Source: Taudactylus pleione (lineage: Eukaryota > Chordata > Amphibia > Anura > Myobatrachidae). From it: a stretch of 64,000 nt of DNA. This document shows positions 11,488 to 25,329 of this stretch, in pieces. Within the stretch, counting starts at the first letter, position 1, and each line of letters starts with the position of its first letter. The notes beneath the pieces were generated by a model. That model saw nothing but the letters and a program-made list of their open reading frames with translations, ran no database searches and was not told the origin of the DNA. The translations under genes and the position numbers were made by a program. The stretch spans positions 62,001-126,000 of the forward strand of contig JAUIMM010002016.1 in the NCBI GenBank assembly GCA_031769625.1, given 5' to 3'.

Positions 11488-13631
11488 ATAGGACTAGTAT
11501 GACTGGAAAGAGCTTGTTCTGAGCTACATTGACACCAAATTTCGGGCCATTTTGATCAGAAGGTGGTGTAGAAACAGCAGGTTAAAGAAAGTATTCCTAG
11601 GCTACTTCGGTCCACTTTAAGTCAATGGAGATTTTAATTTGCTTTAAATGCTTGCAGTTATCGATCCATGTGGTCTACAATTATAGGACTAGTATGACTG
11701 GAAAGAGCTTGTTCTGAGCTACATTGACACCAAATTTCGGGCCATTTTGATCAGAAGGTGGTGTAGAAACAGCAGGTCAAAGAAAGTATTCCTAGGCTAC
11801 TTCGGTCCACTTTAAGTCAATGGAGATTTTTATTTGCTTTAAATGCTTGCAGTTATCGATCCATGTGGTCTACAATTATAGGACTAGTATGACTGGAAAA
11901 AGCTTGTTCTGAGTTACAATCACACAAAATTTCGGGCCATTTTGACAGTAAGGTGGTGTAGAAACAGCAGGTCTAAAAAAGGTTCCTAGGCTCCTTCGGT
12001 CCACTTTAAGTCAATGGAGATTATTATTTGCATTAAATGCTTGCAGTTATCCATCCATGTGGTCTACAATTATTGGATTAGTATGGCTGGAAAGAGCTTG
12101 TTCTGAGCTACATTGACACCATATTTCGGGCCATTTTGATCAGAAGGTGGTGTAGAAACAGCAGGTCAAAGAAAGTATTCCTAGGCTACTTCGGTCCACT
12201 TTAAGTCAATGGAGATTTTTATTTGCTTTAAATGCTTGCAGTTATCGATCCATGTGGTCTACAATTATAGGACTAGTATGACTGGAAAAAGCTTGTTCTG
12301 AGTTACAATCACACAAAATTTCGGGCCATTTTGACAGTAAGGTGGTGTAGAAACAGCAGGTCAAAGAAAGGGTTCCTAGGTTCCTTCGCTCCACTTTAAG
12401 TCAATGGAGATTTTGATTTGCTTTAAATGCTTGCAGTTATCGATCCATGTGGTCTACAATTATAGGACTAGTATGACTGGAAAGAGCTTGTTCTGATTTA
12501 CAATCACACAAAATTTCGGGCCATTTTGACAGTAAGGTGGTGTAGAAACAGCAGGTCAAAGAAAGTATTCCTAGACTACTTCGGTCCACTTTAAGTCAAT
12601 GGAGATTTTTATTTGCTTTAAATGCTTGCAGTTATCCATCCATGTTGTCTACAATTATTGGATTAGTATGGCTGGAAAGAGCTTGTTCTGAGCTACATTG
12701 ACACCAAATTTCGGGCCATTTTGATCAGAAGGTGGTGTAGAAACAGCAGGTCAAAGAAAGTATTCCTAGGCTACTTCGGTCCACTTTAAGTCAATGGAGA
12801 TTTTTATTTGCTTTAAATGCTTGCAGTTATCGATCCATGTGGTCTACAATTATAGGACTAGTATGACTGGAAAAAGCTTGTTCTGAGTTACAATCACACA
12901 AATTTTTGGGCCATTTTGACAGTAAGGTGGTGTAGAAACAGCAGGTCAAAGAAAGGGTTCCTAGGTTCCTTCGCTCCACTTTAAGTCAATGGAGATTTTA
13001 ATTTGCTTTAAATGCTTGCAGTTATCAATCCATGTGGTCTACAGATATAGGACTAGTATGTCTGGAAAGAACTTGTTCTGACCTACATTGACACCTAATT
13101 TCTGGCCATTTTGACAGTAAGATGGTGTAGAAACAGCAGGTCAAAGAAAGAATTCCTAGGCTACTTCGGTCCACTTTAAGTCAATGGAGATTTTTATTTG
13201 CTTTAAATGCTTGCAGTTATCCATCCATGTTGTCTACAATTATTGGATTAGTATGGCTGGAAAGAGCTTGTTCTGAGCTACATTGACACCAAATTTCGGG
13301 CCATTTTGATCAGAAGGTGGTGTAGAAACAGCAGGTCAAAGAAAGTATTCCTAGGCTACTTCGGTCCACTTTAAGTCAATGGAGATTTTTATTTGCTTTA
13401 AATGCTTGCAGTTATCGATGCATGTGGTCTACAATTATAGAACTAGTATGACTGGGAAGAGCTTGTTCTGAGTTACAATCACACAAAATTTTGGGCCATT
13501 TTGACAGTAAGGTGGTGTAGAAACAGCAGGTCAAAGAAAGGGTTCCTAGGCTCCTTCGCTCCACTTTAAGTCAATGGAGATTTTAATTTGCTTTAAATGC
13601 TTGCAGTTATCGATCCATGTGGTCTACAATT
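11488..13631 (+). repeat. HOR-alpha, 11-mer copy 2
   Basis: Order A B C D E F G H I J K with the same markers as 1-2145, including ccatattt in D (12072), ctagact in F (12462) and aagaattcc in I (13047). C at 11878 has lost one g in the ggg run after the a-tract (11981-11982), making it 194 bp and the block 2,144 bp. F at 12462 ends gatttttat where copy 1 has gattatta. Confidence 0.91.
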
Positions 13632-15970
13632 ATAGGACTAGTATGACTGGAAAGAGCTTGTTCTGAGCTACATTGACACCAAATTTCGGGCCATTTTGAT
13701 CAGAAGGTGGTGTAGAAACAGCAGGTTAAAGAAAGTATTCCTAGGCTACTTCGGTCCACTTTAAGTCAATGGAGATTTTAATTTGCTTTAAATGCTTGCA
13801 GTTATCGATCCATGTGGTCTACAATTATAGGACTAGTATGACTGGAAAGAGCTTGTTCTGAGCTACATTGACACCAAATTTCGGGCCATTTTGATCAGAA
13901 GGTGGTGTAGAAACAGCAGGTCAAAGAAAGTATTCCTAGGCTACTTCGGTCCACTTTAAGTCAATGGAGATTTTTATTTGCTTTAAATGCTTGCAGTTAT
14001 CGATCCATGTGGTCTACAATTATAGGACTAGTATGACTGGAAAAAGCTTGTTCTGAGCTACAATCACACAAAATTTCGGGCCATTTTGACAGTAAGGTGG
14101 TGTAGAAACAGCAGGTCTAAAAAAGGGTTCCTAGGCTCCTTCGGTCCACTTTAAGTCAATGGAGATTATTATTTGCATTAAATGCTTGCAGTTATCCATC
14201 CATGTGGTCTACAATTATTGGATTAGTATGGCTGGAAAGAGCTTGTTCTGAGCTACATTGACACCAAATTTCGGGCCATTTTGATCAGAAGGTGGTGTAG
14301 AAACAGCAGGTCAAAGAAAGTATTCCTAGGCTACTTCGGTCCACTTTAAGTCAATGGAGATTTTTATTTTCTTTAAATGCTTGCAGTTATCGATCCATGT
14401 GGTCTACAATTATAGGACTAGTATGACTGGAAAAAGCTTGTTCTGAGTTACAATCACACAAAATTTCGGGCCATTTTGACAGTAAGGTGGTGTAGAAACA
14501 GCAGGTCAAAGAAAGGGTTCCTAGGTTCCTTCGCTCCACTTTAAGTCAATGGAGATTTTAATTTGCTTTAAATGCTTGCAGTTATCAATCCATGTGGTCT
14601 ACAGATATAGGACTAGTATGTCTGGAAAGAACTTGTTCTGACCTACATTGACACCTAATTTCGGGCCATTTTGACATTAAAATGGTGTAGAAACAGCAGG
14701 TCAAAGAAAGTATTCCTAGGCTACTTTGGTCCACTTTAAGTCAATGGAGATTTTGATTTGCTTTAAATGCTTGCAGTTATCCATCCATGTTGTCTACAAT
14801 TATTGGATTAGTATGGCTGGAAAGAGCTTGTTCTGAGCTACATTGACACCAAAGTTCGGGCCATTTTGATCAGAAGGTGGTGTAGAAACAGCAGGTCAAA
14901 GAAAGTATTCCTAGGCTACTTCGGTCCACTTTAAGTCAATGGAGATTTTGATTTGCTTTAAATGCTTGCAGTTATCCATCCATGTTGTCTACAATTATTG
15001 GATTAGTATGGCTGGAAAGAGCTTGTTCTGAGCTACATTGACACCAAATTTCGGGCCATTTTGATCAGAAGGTGGTGTAGAAACAGCAGGTCAAAGAAAG
15101 TATTCCTAGGCTACTTCGGTCCACTTTAAGTCAATGGAGATTTTGATTTGCTTTAAATGCTTGCAGTTATCCATCCATGTTGTCTACAATTATTGGATTA
15201 GTATGGCTGGAAAGAGCTTGTTCTGAGCTACATTGACACCAAATTTTGGGCCATTTTGATCAGAAGGTGGTGTAGAAACAGCAGGTCAAAGAAAGTATTC
15301 CTAGGCTACTTCGGTCCACTTTAAGTCAATGGAGATTTTGATTTGCTTTAAATGCTTGCAGTTATCCATCCATGTTGTCTACAATTATTGGATTAGTATG
15401 GCTGGAAAGAGCTTGTTCTGAGCTACATTGACACCAAATTTCGGGCCATTTTGATCAGAAGGTGGTGTAGAAACAGCAGGTCAAAGAAAGTATTCCTATG
15501 CTACTTCGGTCCACTTTAAGTCAATGGAGATTTTGATTTGCTTTAAATGCTTGCAGTTATCCATCCATGTTGTCTACAATTATTAGATTAGTATGGCTGG
15601 AAAGAGCTTGTTCTGAGCTACATTGACACCAAATTTCGGGCCATTTGATCAGAAGGTGGTGTAGAAACAGCAGGTCAAAGAAAGTATTCCTAGGCTACTT
15701 CGGTCCACTTTAAGTCAATGGAGATTTTTATTTGCTTTAAATGCTTGCAGTTATCGATGCATGTGGTCTACAATTATAGAACTAGTATGACTGGGAAGAG
15801 CTTGTTCTGAGTTACAATCACACAAAATTTTGGGCCATTTTGACAGTAAGGTGGTGTAGAAACAGCAGGTCAAAGAAAGGGTTCCTAGGCTCCTTCGCTC
15901 CACTTTAAGTCAATGGAGATTTTAATTTGCTTTAAATGCTTGCAGTTATCGATCCATGTGGTCTACAATT
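13632..15970 (+). repeat. HOR-gamma, 12-mer
   Basis: Order: A B C D E I2 J2 J2 J2 J2 J K. Private marks are gagctacaatc in C (14022), gacattaaaatgg in I2 (14607), aaagttcggg in J2 (14802), tatgctac in J2 (15387) and a one-base loss in J (15582), where ccattttgatc is ccatttgatc (15641-15650). All of these recur 2,339 bp later, so this block and 15971-18309 are a tandem duplication. K here (15776) has cagcagg whereas K at 18115 has cagtagg, which places the exchange joint in or next to K. Confidence 0.9.
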
Positions 15971-18900
15971 ATAGGACTAGTATGACTGGAAAGAGCTTGT
16001 TCTGAGCTACATTGACACCAAATTTCGGGCCATTTTGATCAGAAGGTGGTGTAGAAACAGCAGGTTAAAGAAAGTATTCCTAGGCTACTTCGGTCCACTT
16101 TAAGTCAATGGAGATTTTAATTTGCTTTAAATGCTTGCAGTTATCGATCCATGTGGTCTACAATTATAGGACTAGTATGACTGGAAAGAGCTTGTTCTGA
16201 GCTACATTGACACCAAATTTCGGGCCATTTTGATCAGAAGGTGGTGTAGAAACAGCAGGTCAAAGAAAGTATTCCTAGGCTACTTCGGTCCACTTTAAGT
16301 CAATGGAGATTTTTATTTGCTTTAAATGCTTGCAGTTATCGATCCATGTGGTCTACAATTATAGGACTAGTATGACTGGAAAAAGCTTGTTCTGAGCTAC
16401 AATCACACAAAATTTCGGGCCATTTTGACAGTAAGGTGGTGTAGAAACAGCAGGTCTAAAAAAGGGTTCCTAGGCTCCTTCGGTCCACTTTAAGTCAATG
16501 GAGATTATTATTTGCATTAAATGCTTGCAGTTATCCATCCATGTGGTCTACAATTATTGGATTAGTATGGCTGGAAAGAGCTTGTTCTGAACTACATTGA
16601 CACCAAATTTCGGGCCATTTTGATCAGAAGGTGGTGTAGAAACAGCAGGTCAAAGAAAGTATTCCTAGGCTACTTCGGTCCACTTTAAGTCAATGGAGAT
16701 TTTTATTTTCTTTAAATGCTTGCAGTTATCGATCCATGTGGTCTACAATTATAGGACTAGTATGACTGGAAAAAGCTTGTTCTGAGTTACAATCACACAA
16801 AATTTCGGGCCATTTTGACAGTAAGGTGGTGTAGAAACAGCAGGTCAAAGAAAGGGTTCCTAGGTTCCTTCGCTCCACTTTAAGTCAATGGAGATTTTAA
16901 TTTGCTTTAAATGCTTGCAGTTATCAATCCATGTGGTCTACAGATATAGGACTAGTATGTCTGGAAAGAACTTGTTCTGACCTACATTGACACCTAATTT
17001 CGGGCCATTTTGACATTAAAATGGTGTAGAAACAGCAGGTCAAAGAAAGTATTCCTAGGCTACTTTGGTCCACTTTAAGTCAATGGAGATTTTGATTTGC
17101 TTTAAATGCTTGCAGTTATCCATCCATGTTGTCTACAATTATTGGATTAGTATGGCTGGAAAGAGCTTGTTCTGAGCTACATTGACACCAAAGTTCGGGC
17201 CATTTTGATCAGAAGGTGGTGTAGAAACAGCAGGTCAAAGAAAGTATTCCTAGGCTACTTCGGTCCACTTTAAGTCAATGGAGATTTTGATTTGCTTTAA
17301 ATGCTTGCAGTTATCCATCCATGTTGTCTACAATTATTGGATTAGTATGGCTGGAAAGAGCTTGTTCTGAGCTACATTGACACCAAATTTCGGGCCATTT
17401 TGATCAGAAGGTGGTGTAGAAACAGCAGGTCAAAGAAAGTATTCCTAGGCTACTTCGGTCCACTTTAAGTCAATGGAGATTTTGATTTGCTTTAAATGCT
17501 TGCAGTTATCCATCCATGTTGTCTACAATTATTGGATTAGTATGGCTGGAAAGAGCTTGTTCTGAGCTACATTGACACCAAATTTTGGGCCATTTTGATC
17601 AGAAGGTGGTGTAGAAACAGCAGGTCAAAGAAAGTATTCCTAGGCTACTTCGGTCCACTTTAAGTCAATGGAGATTTTGATTTGCTTTAAATGCTTGCAG
17701 TTATCCATCCATGTTGTCTACAATTATTGGATTAGTATGGCTGGAAAGAGCTTGTTCTGAGCTACATTGACACCAAATTTCGGGCCATTTTGATCAGAAG
17801 GTGGTGTAGAAACAGCAGGTCAAAGAAAGTATTCCTATGCTACTTCGGTCCACTTTAAGTCAATGGAGATTTTGATTTGCTTTAAATGCTTGCAGTTATC
17901 CATCCATGTTGTCTACAATTATTAGATTAGTATGGCTGGAAAGAGCTTGTTCTGAGCTACATTGACACCAAATTTCGGGCCATTTGATCAGAAGGTGGTG
18001 TAGAAACAGCAGGTCAAAGAAAGTATTCCTAGGCTACTTCGGTCCACTTTAAGTCAATGGAGATTTTTATTTGCTTTAAATGCTTGCAGTTATCGATGCA
18101 TGTGGTCTACAATTATAGAACTAGTATGACTGGGAAGAGCTTGTTCTGAGTTACAATCACACAAAATTTTGGGCCATTTTGACAGTAAGGTGGTGTAGAA
18201 ACAGTAGGTCAAAGAAAGGGTTCCTAGGCTCCTTCGCTCCACTTTAAGTCAATGGAGATTTTAATTTGCTTTAAATGCTTGCAGTTATCGATCCATGTGG
18301 TCTACAATTATAGGACTAGTATGACTGGAAAGAGCTTGTTCTGATCTACATTGACACCAAATTTCGGGCCATTTTGACAGTAAGATGGTGTAGAAACAGC
18401 AGGTCAAAGAAAGTATTCCTAGGCTACTTTGGTCCACTTTAAGTCAATGGAGATTTTGATTTGCTTTAAATGCTTGCAGTTATCGATCCATGTGGTCTAC
18501 AATTATAGGACTAGTATGACTGGAAAGAGCTTGTTCTGAGTAAAAATCACACAAAATTTCGGGCCATTTTGACAGTAAGGTGGTGTAGAAACAGCAGGTC
18601 AAAGAAAGTATTCCTAGGCTACTTCGGTCCACTTTAAGTCAATGGAGATTTTTATTTGCTTTAAATGCTTGCAGTTATCCATCCATGTTGTCTACAATTA
18701 TTGGATTAGTATGGCTGGAAAGAGCTTGTTCTGAGCTACATTGACACCAAATTTCGGGCCATTTTGATCAGAAGGTGGTGTAGAAACAGCAGGTCAAAGA
18801 AAGTATTCCTAGGCTACTTCGGTCCACTTTAAGTCAATGGAGATTTTTATTTGCTTTAAATGCTTGCAGTTATCGATCCATGTGGTCTACAATTATAGGA

Positions 18901-19869
18901 CTAGTATGACTGGAAAAAGCTTGTTCTGAGTTACAATCACACAAAATTTCGGGCCATTTTGACAGTAAGGTGGTGTAGAAACAGCAGGTCTAAAAAAGGG
19001 TTCCTAGGCTCCTTCGGTCCACTTTAAGTCAATGGAGATTATTATTTGCTTTAAATGCTTGCAGTTATCAATCCATGTGGTCTACAGATATAGGACTAGT
19101 ATGTCTGGAAAGAACTTGTTCTGACCTACATTGACACCTAATTTCGGGCCATTTTGACAGTAAGATGGTGTAGAAACAGCAGGTCAAAGAAAGTATTCCT
19201 AGGCTACTTTGGTCCACTTTAAGTCAATGGAGATTTTGATTTGCTTTAAATGCTTGCAGTTATCGATCCATGTGGTCTACAATTATAGGACTAGTATGAC
19301 TGGAAAGAGCTTGTTCTGAGTTACAATCACACAAAATTTCGGGCCATTTTGACAGTAAGGTGGTGTAGAAACAGCAGGTCAAAGAAAGTATTCCTAGGCT
19401 ACTTCGGTCCACTTTAAGTCAATGGAGATTTTTATTTGCTTTAAATGCTTGCAGTTATCCATCCATGTTGTCTACAATTATTAAATTAGTATGGCTGGAA
19501 AGAGCTTGTTCTGAGCTACATTGACACCAAATTTCGGGCCATTTTGATCAGAAGGTGGTGTAGAAACAGCAGGTCAAAGAAAGTTTTCCTAGGCTACTTC
19601 GGTCCACTTTAAGTCAATGGAGATTTTTATTTGCTTTAAATGCTTGCAGTTATCGATGCATGTGGTCTACAATTATAGAACTAGTATGACTGGGAAGAGC
19701 TTGTTCTGAGTTACAATCACACAAAATTTTGGGTCATTTTGACAGTAAGGTGGTGTAGAAACAGCAGGTCAAAGAAAGGGTTCCTAGGCTCCTTCGCTCC
19801 ACTTTAAGTCAATGGAGATTTTAATTTGCTTTAAATGCTTGCAGTTATCGATCCATGTGGTCTACAATT
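15971..19869 (+). repeat. 20-mer: extended HOR-gamma (super-block 1, part 1)
   Basis: Order: A B C D E I2 J2 J2 J2 J2 J K L M G C2 I2 N J K. Length is 3,899 bp because J at 17921 carries the same one-base loss as at 15582 (t run at 17983-17985). J at 19480 begins attaaattag and has aagttttcc; K at 19675 has gggtcatt. The same 20-mer, with the same deletion, recurs at 28255-32153 exactly 12,284 bp away. Confidence 0.91.
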
Positions 19870-22014
19870 ATAGGACTAGTATGACTGGAAAGAGCTTGTT
19901 CTGAGCTACATTGACACCAAATTTCGGGCCATTTTGATCAGAAGGTGGTGTAGAAACAGCAGGTTAAAGAAAGTATTCCTAGGCTACTTCGGTCCACTTT
20001 AAGTCAATGGAGATTTTAATTTGCTTTAAATGCTTGCAGTTATCGATCCATGTGGTCTACAATTATAGGACTAGTATGACTGGAAAGAGCTTGTTCTGAG
20101 CTACATTGACACCAAATTTCGGGCCATTTTGATCAGAAGGTGGTGTAGAAACAGCAGGTCAAAGAAAGTATTCCTAGGCTACTTCGGTCCACTTTAAGTC
20201 AATGGAGATTTTTATTTGCTTTAAATGCTTGCAGTTATCGATCCATGTGGTCTACAATTATAGGACTAGTATGACTGGAAAAAGCTTGTTCTGAGTTACA
20301 ATCACACAAAATTTCGGGCCATTTTGACAGTAAGGTGGTGTAGAAACAGCAGGTCTAAAAAAGGGTTCCTAGGCTCCTTCGGTCCACTTTAAGTCAATGG
20401 AGATTATTATTTGCATTAAATGCTTGCAGTTATCCATCCATGTGGTCTACAATTATTGGATTAGTATGGCTGGAAAGAGCTTGTTCTGAGCTACATTGAC
20501 ACCAAATTTCGGGCCATTTTGATCAGAAGGTGGTGTAGAAACAGCAGGTCAAAGAAAGTATTCCTAGGCTACTTCGGTCCACTTTAAGTCAATGGAGATT
20601 TTTATTTGCTTTAAATGCTTGCAGTTATCGATCCATGTGGTCTACAATTATAGGACTAGTATGACTGGAAAAAGCTTGTTCTGAGTTACAATCACACAAA
20701 ATTTCGGGCCATTTTGACAGTAAGGTGGTGTAGAAACAGCAGGTCAAAGAAAGTATTCCTAGGCTACTTCGGTCCACTTTAAGTCAATGGAGATTTTTAT
20801 TTGCTTTAAATGCTTGCAGTTATCCATCCATGTTGTCTACAATTATTGGATTAGTATGGCTGGAAAGAGCTTGTTCTGAGCTACATTGACACCAAATTTC
20901 GGGCCATTTTGATCAGAAGGTGGTGTAGAAACAGCAGGTCAAAGAAAGTATTCCTAGGCTACTTCGGTCCACTTTAAGTCAATGGAGATTTTTATTTGCT
21001 TTAAATGCTTGCAGTTATCGATCCATGTGGTCTACAATTATAGGACTAGTATGACTGGAAAAAGCTTGTTCTGAGTTACAATCACACAAAATTTCGGGCC
21101 ATTTTGACAGTAAGGTGGTGTAGAAACAGCAGGTCTAAAAAAGGGTTCCTAGGCTCCTTCGGTCCACTTTAAGTCAATGGAGATTATTATTTGCTTTAAA
21201 TGCTTGCAGTTATCAATCCATGTGGTCTACAGATATAGGACTAGTATGTCTGGAAAGAACTTGTTCTGACCTACATTGACACCTAATTTCGGGCCATTTT
21301 GACAGTAAGATGGTGTAGAAACAGCAGGTCAAAGAAAGTATTCCTAGGCTACTTTGGTCCACTTTAAGTCAATGGAGATTTTGATTTGCTTTAAATGCTT
21401 GCAGTTATCGATCCATGTGGTCTACAATTATAGGACTAGTATGACTGGAAAGAGCTTGTTCTGAGTTACAATCACACAAAATTTCGGGCCATTTTGACAG
21501 TAAGGTGGTGTAGAAACAGCAGGTCAAAGAAAGTATTCCTAGGCTACTTCGGTCCACTTTAAGTCAATGGAGATTTTTATTTGCTTTAAATGCTTGCAGT
21601 TATCCATCCATGTTGTCTACAATTATTAAATTAGTATGGCTGGAAAGAGCTTGTTCTGAGCTACATTGACACCAAATTTCGGGCCATTTTGATCAGAAGG
21701 TGGTGTAGAAACAGCAGGTCAAAGAAAGTTTTCCTAGGCTACTTCGGTCCACTTTAAGTCAATGGAGATTTTTATTTGCTTTAAATGCTTGCAGTTATCG
21801 ATGCATGTGGTCTACAATTATAGAACTAGTATGACTGGGAAGAGCTTGTTCTGAGTTACAATCACACAAAATTTTGGGTCATTTTGACAGTAAGGTGGTG
21901 TAGAAACAGCAGGTCAAAGAAAGGGTTCCTAGGCTCCTTCGCTCCACTTTAAGTCAATGGAGATTTTAATTTGCTTTAAATGCTTGCAGTTATCGATCCA
22001 TGTGGTTTACAATT
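19870..22014 (+). repeat. HOR-beta, 11-mer copy 2
   Basis: Order A B C D E2 G C2 I2 N J K, all 195 bp. Its last two monomers (21625, 21820) share attaaattag, aagttttcc and gggtcatt with the pair that ends the preceding block (19480, 19675), so the two blocks have been homogenised or derive from one duplication. Its counterpart in super-block 2 is 32154-34298. Confidence 0.91.
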
Positions 22015-25000
22015 ATAGGACTAGTATGACTGGAAAGAGCTTGTTCTGAGCTACATTGACACCAAATTTCGGGCCATTTTGATCAGAAGGTGGTGTAGAA
22101 ACAGCAGGTTAAAGAAAGTATTCCTAGGCTACTTCGGTCCACTTTAAGTCAATGGAGATTTTAATTTGCTTTAAATGCTTGCAGTTATCGATCCATGTGG
22201 TCTACAATTATAGGACTAGTATGACTGGAAAGAGCTTGTTCTGAGCTACATTGACACCAAATTTCGGGCCATTTTGATCAGAAGGTGGTGTAGAAACAGC
22301 AGGTCAAAGAAAGTATTCCTAGGCTACTTCGGTCCACTTTAAGTCAATGGAGATTTTTATTTGCTTTAAATGCTTGCAGTTATCGATCCATGTGGTCTAC
22401 AATTATAGGACTAGTATGACTGGAAAAAGCTTGTTCTGAGTTACAATCACACAAAATTTCGGGCCATTTTGACAGTAAGGTGGTGTAGAAACAGCAGGTC
22501 TAAAAAAGGGTTCCTAGGCTCCTTCGGTCCACTTTAAGTCAATGGAGATTATTATTTGCATTAAATGCTTGCAGTTATCCATCCATGTGGTCTACAATTA
22601 TTGGATTAGTATGGCTGGAAAGAGCTTGTTCTGAGCTACATTGACACCAAATTTCGGGCCATTTTGATCAGAAGGTGGTGTAGAAACAGCAGGTCAAAGA
22701 AAGTATTCCTAGGCTACTTCGGTCCACTTTAAGTCAATGGAGATTTTTATTTGCTTTAAATGCTTGCAGTTATCGATCCATGTGGTCTACAATTATAGGA
22801 CTAGTATGACTGGAAAAAGCTTGTTCTGAGTTACAATCAAACAAAATTTCGGGCCATTTTGACAGTAAGGTGGTGTAGAAACAGCAGGTCAAAGAAAGTA
22901 TTCCTAGGCTACTTCGGTCCACTTTAAGTCAATGGAGATTTTTATTTGCTTTAAATGCTTGCAGTTATCCATCCATGTTGTCTACAATTATTGGATTAGT
23001 ATGGCTGGAAAGAGCTTGTTCTGAGCTACATTGACACCAAATTTCGGGCCATTTTGATCAGAAGGTGGTGTAGAAACAGCAGGTCAAAGAAAGTATTCCT
23101 AGGCTACTTCGGTCCACTTTAAGTCAATGGAGATTTTTATTTGCTTTAAATGCTTGCAGTTATCGATCCATGTGGTCTACAATTATAGGACTAGTATGAC
23201 TGGAAAAAGCTTGTTCTGAGTTACAATCACACAAAATTTCGGGCCATTTTGACAGTAAGGTGGTGTAGAAACAGCAGGTCTAAAAAAGGGTTCCTAGGCT
23301 CCTTCGGTCCACTTTAAGTCAATGGAGATTATTATTTGCTTTAAATGCTTGCAGTTATCAATCCATGTGGTCTACAGATATAGGACTAGTATGTCTGGAA
23401 AGAACTTGTTCTGACCTACATTGACACCAAATTTCGGGCCATTTTGATCAGAAGGTGGTGTAGAAACAGCAGGTCAAAGAAAGTATTCCTAGGCTACTTC
23501 GGTCCACTTTAAGTCAATGGAGATTTTTATTTGCTTTAAATGCTTGCAGTTATCGATCCATGTGGTCTACAATTATAGGACTAGTATGACTGGAAAAAGC
23601 TTGTTCTGAGTTACAATCACACAAAATTTCGGGCCATTTTGACAGTAAGGTGGTGTAGAAACAGCAGGTCTAAAAAAGGGTTCCTAGGCTCCTTCGGTCC
23701 ACTTTAAGTCAATGGAGATTATTATTTGCATTAAATGCTTGCAGTTATCCATCCATGTGGTCTACAATTATTGGATTAGTATGGCTGGAAAGAGCTTGTT
23801 CTGAGCTACATTGACACCAAATTTCGGGCCATTTTGATCAGAAGGTGGTGTAGAAACAGCAGGTCAAAGAAAGTATTCCTAGGCTACTTCGGTCCACTTT
23901 AAGTCAATGGAGATTTTTATTTGCTTTAAATGCTTGCAGTTATCGATCCATGTGGTCTACAATTATAGGACTAGTATGACTGGAAAAAGCTTGTTCTGAG
24001 TTACAATCAAACAAAATTTCGGGCCATTTTGACAGTAAGGTGGTGTAGAAACAGCAGGTCAAAGAAAGTATTCCTAGGCTACTTCGGTCCACTTTAAGTC
24101 AATGGAGATTTTTATTTGCTTTAAATGCTTGCAGTTATCCATCCATGTTGTCTACAATTATTGGATTAGTATGGCTGGAAAGAGCTTGTTCTGAGCTACA
24201 TTGACACCAAATTTCGGGCCATTTTGATCAGAAGGTGGTGTAGAAACAGCAGGTCAAAGAAAGTATTCCTAGGCTACTTCGGTCCACTTTAAGTCAATGG
24301 AGATTTTTATTTGCTTTAAATGCTTGCAGTTATCGATCCATGTGGTCTACAATTATAGGACTAGTATGACTGGAAAAAGCTTGTTCTGAGTTACAATCAC
24401 ACAAAATTTCGGGCCATTTTGACAGTAAGGTGGTGTAGAAACAGCAGGTCTAAAAAAGGGTTCCTAGGCTCCTTCGGTCCACTTTAAGTCAATGGAGATT
24501 ATTATTTGCTTTAAATGCTTGCAGTTATCAATCCATGTGGTCTACAGATATAGGACTAGTATGTCTGGAAAGAACTTGTTCTGACCTACATTGACACCTA
24601 ATTTCGGGCCATTTTGACAGTAAGATGGTGTAGAAACAGCAGGTCAAAGAAAGTATTCCTAGGCTACTTTGGTCCACTTTAAGTCAATGGAGATTTTGAT
24701 TTGCTTTAAATGCTTGCAGTTATCGATCCATGTGGTCTACAATTATAGGACTAGTATGACTGGAAAGAGCTTGTTCTGAGTTACAATCACACAAAATTTC
24801 GGGCCATTTTGACAGTAAGGTGGTGTAGAAACAGCAGGTCAAAGAAAGTATTCCTAGGCTACTTCGGTCCACTTTAAGTCAATGGAGATTTTTATTTGCT
24901 TTAAATGCTTGCAGTTATCCATCCATGTTGTCTACAATTATTGGATTAGTATGGCTGGAAAGAGCTTGTTCTGAGCTACATTGACACCAAATTTCGGGCC

Positions 25001-25329
25001 ATTTTGATCAGAAGGTGGTGTAGAAACAGCAGGTCAAAGAAAGTTTTCCTAGGCTACTTCGGTCCACTTTAAGTCAATGGAGATTTTTATTTGCTTTAAA
25101 TGCTTGCAGTTATCGATGCATGTGGTCTACAATTATAGAACTAGTAAGACTGGGAAGAGCTTGTTCTGAGTTACAATCACACAAAATTTTGGGCCATTTT
25201 GACAGTAAGGTGGTGTAGAAACAGCAGGTCAAAGAAAGGGTTCCTAGGCTCCTTCGCTCCACTTTAAGTCAATGGAGATTTTAATTTGCTTTAAATGCTT
25301 GCAGTTATCGATCCATGTGGTCTACAATT
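22015..25329 (+). repeat. 17-mer: HOR-beta with a six-monomer internal duplication
   Basis: Order: A B C D E2 G C2 [I2/B hybrid] C D E2 G C2 I2 N J K. The repeat period is 1,170 bp (6 x 195). Both E2 copies (22795 and 23965) carry aatcaaac, which the counterpart at 35079 lacks. K at 25135 has actagtaagact, shared with K at 36249. Removing the six extra monomers gives a standard beta 11-mer identical in order to 34299-36443. Confidence 0.9.
23380..23574 (+). repeat. Hybrid monomer, I2 left part and B right part
   Basis: The copy begins as type I2 (tgtctgg, aagaactt, gacctac) and continues as type B (aaatttcggg, gatcagaagg, gatttttat, cgatcc). The switch lies between about 23415 and 23429, inside the sequence tacattgacacc that the two types share. 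The monomer is still exactly 195 bp. It marks the joint of the 1,170-bp duplication in this block. Confidence 0.88.
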
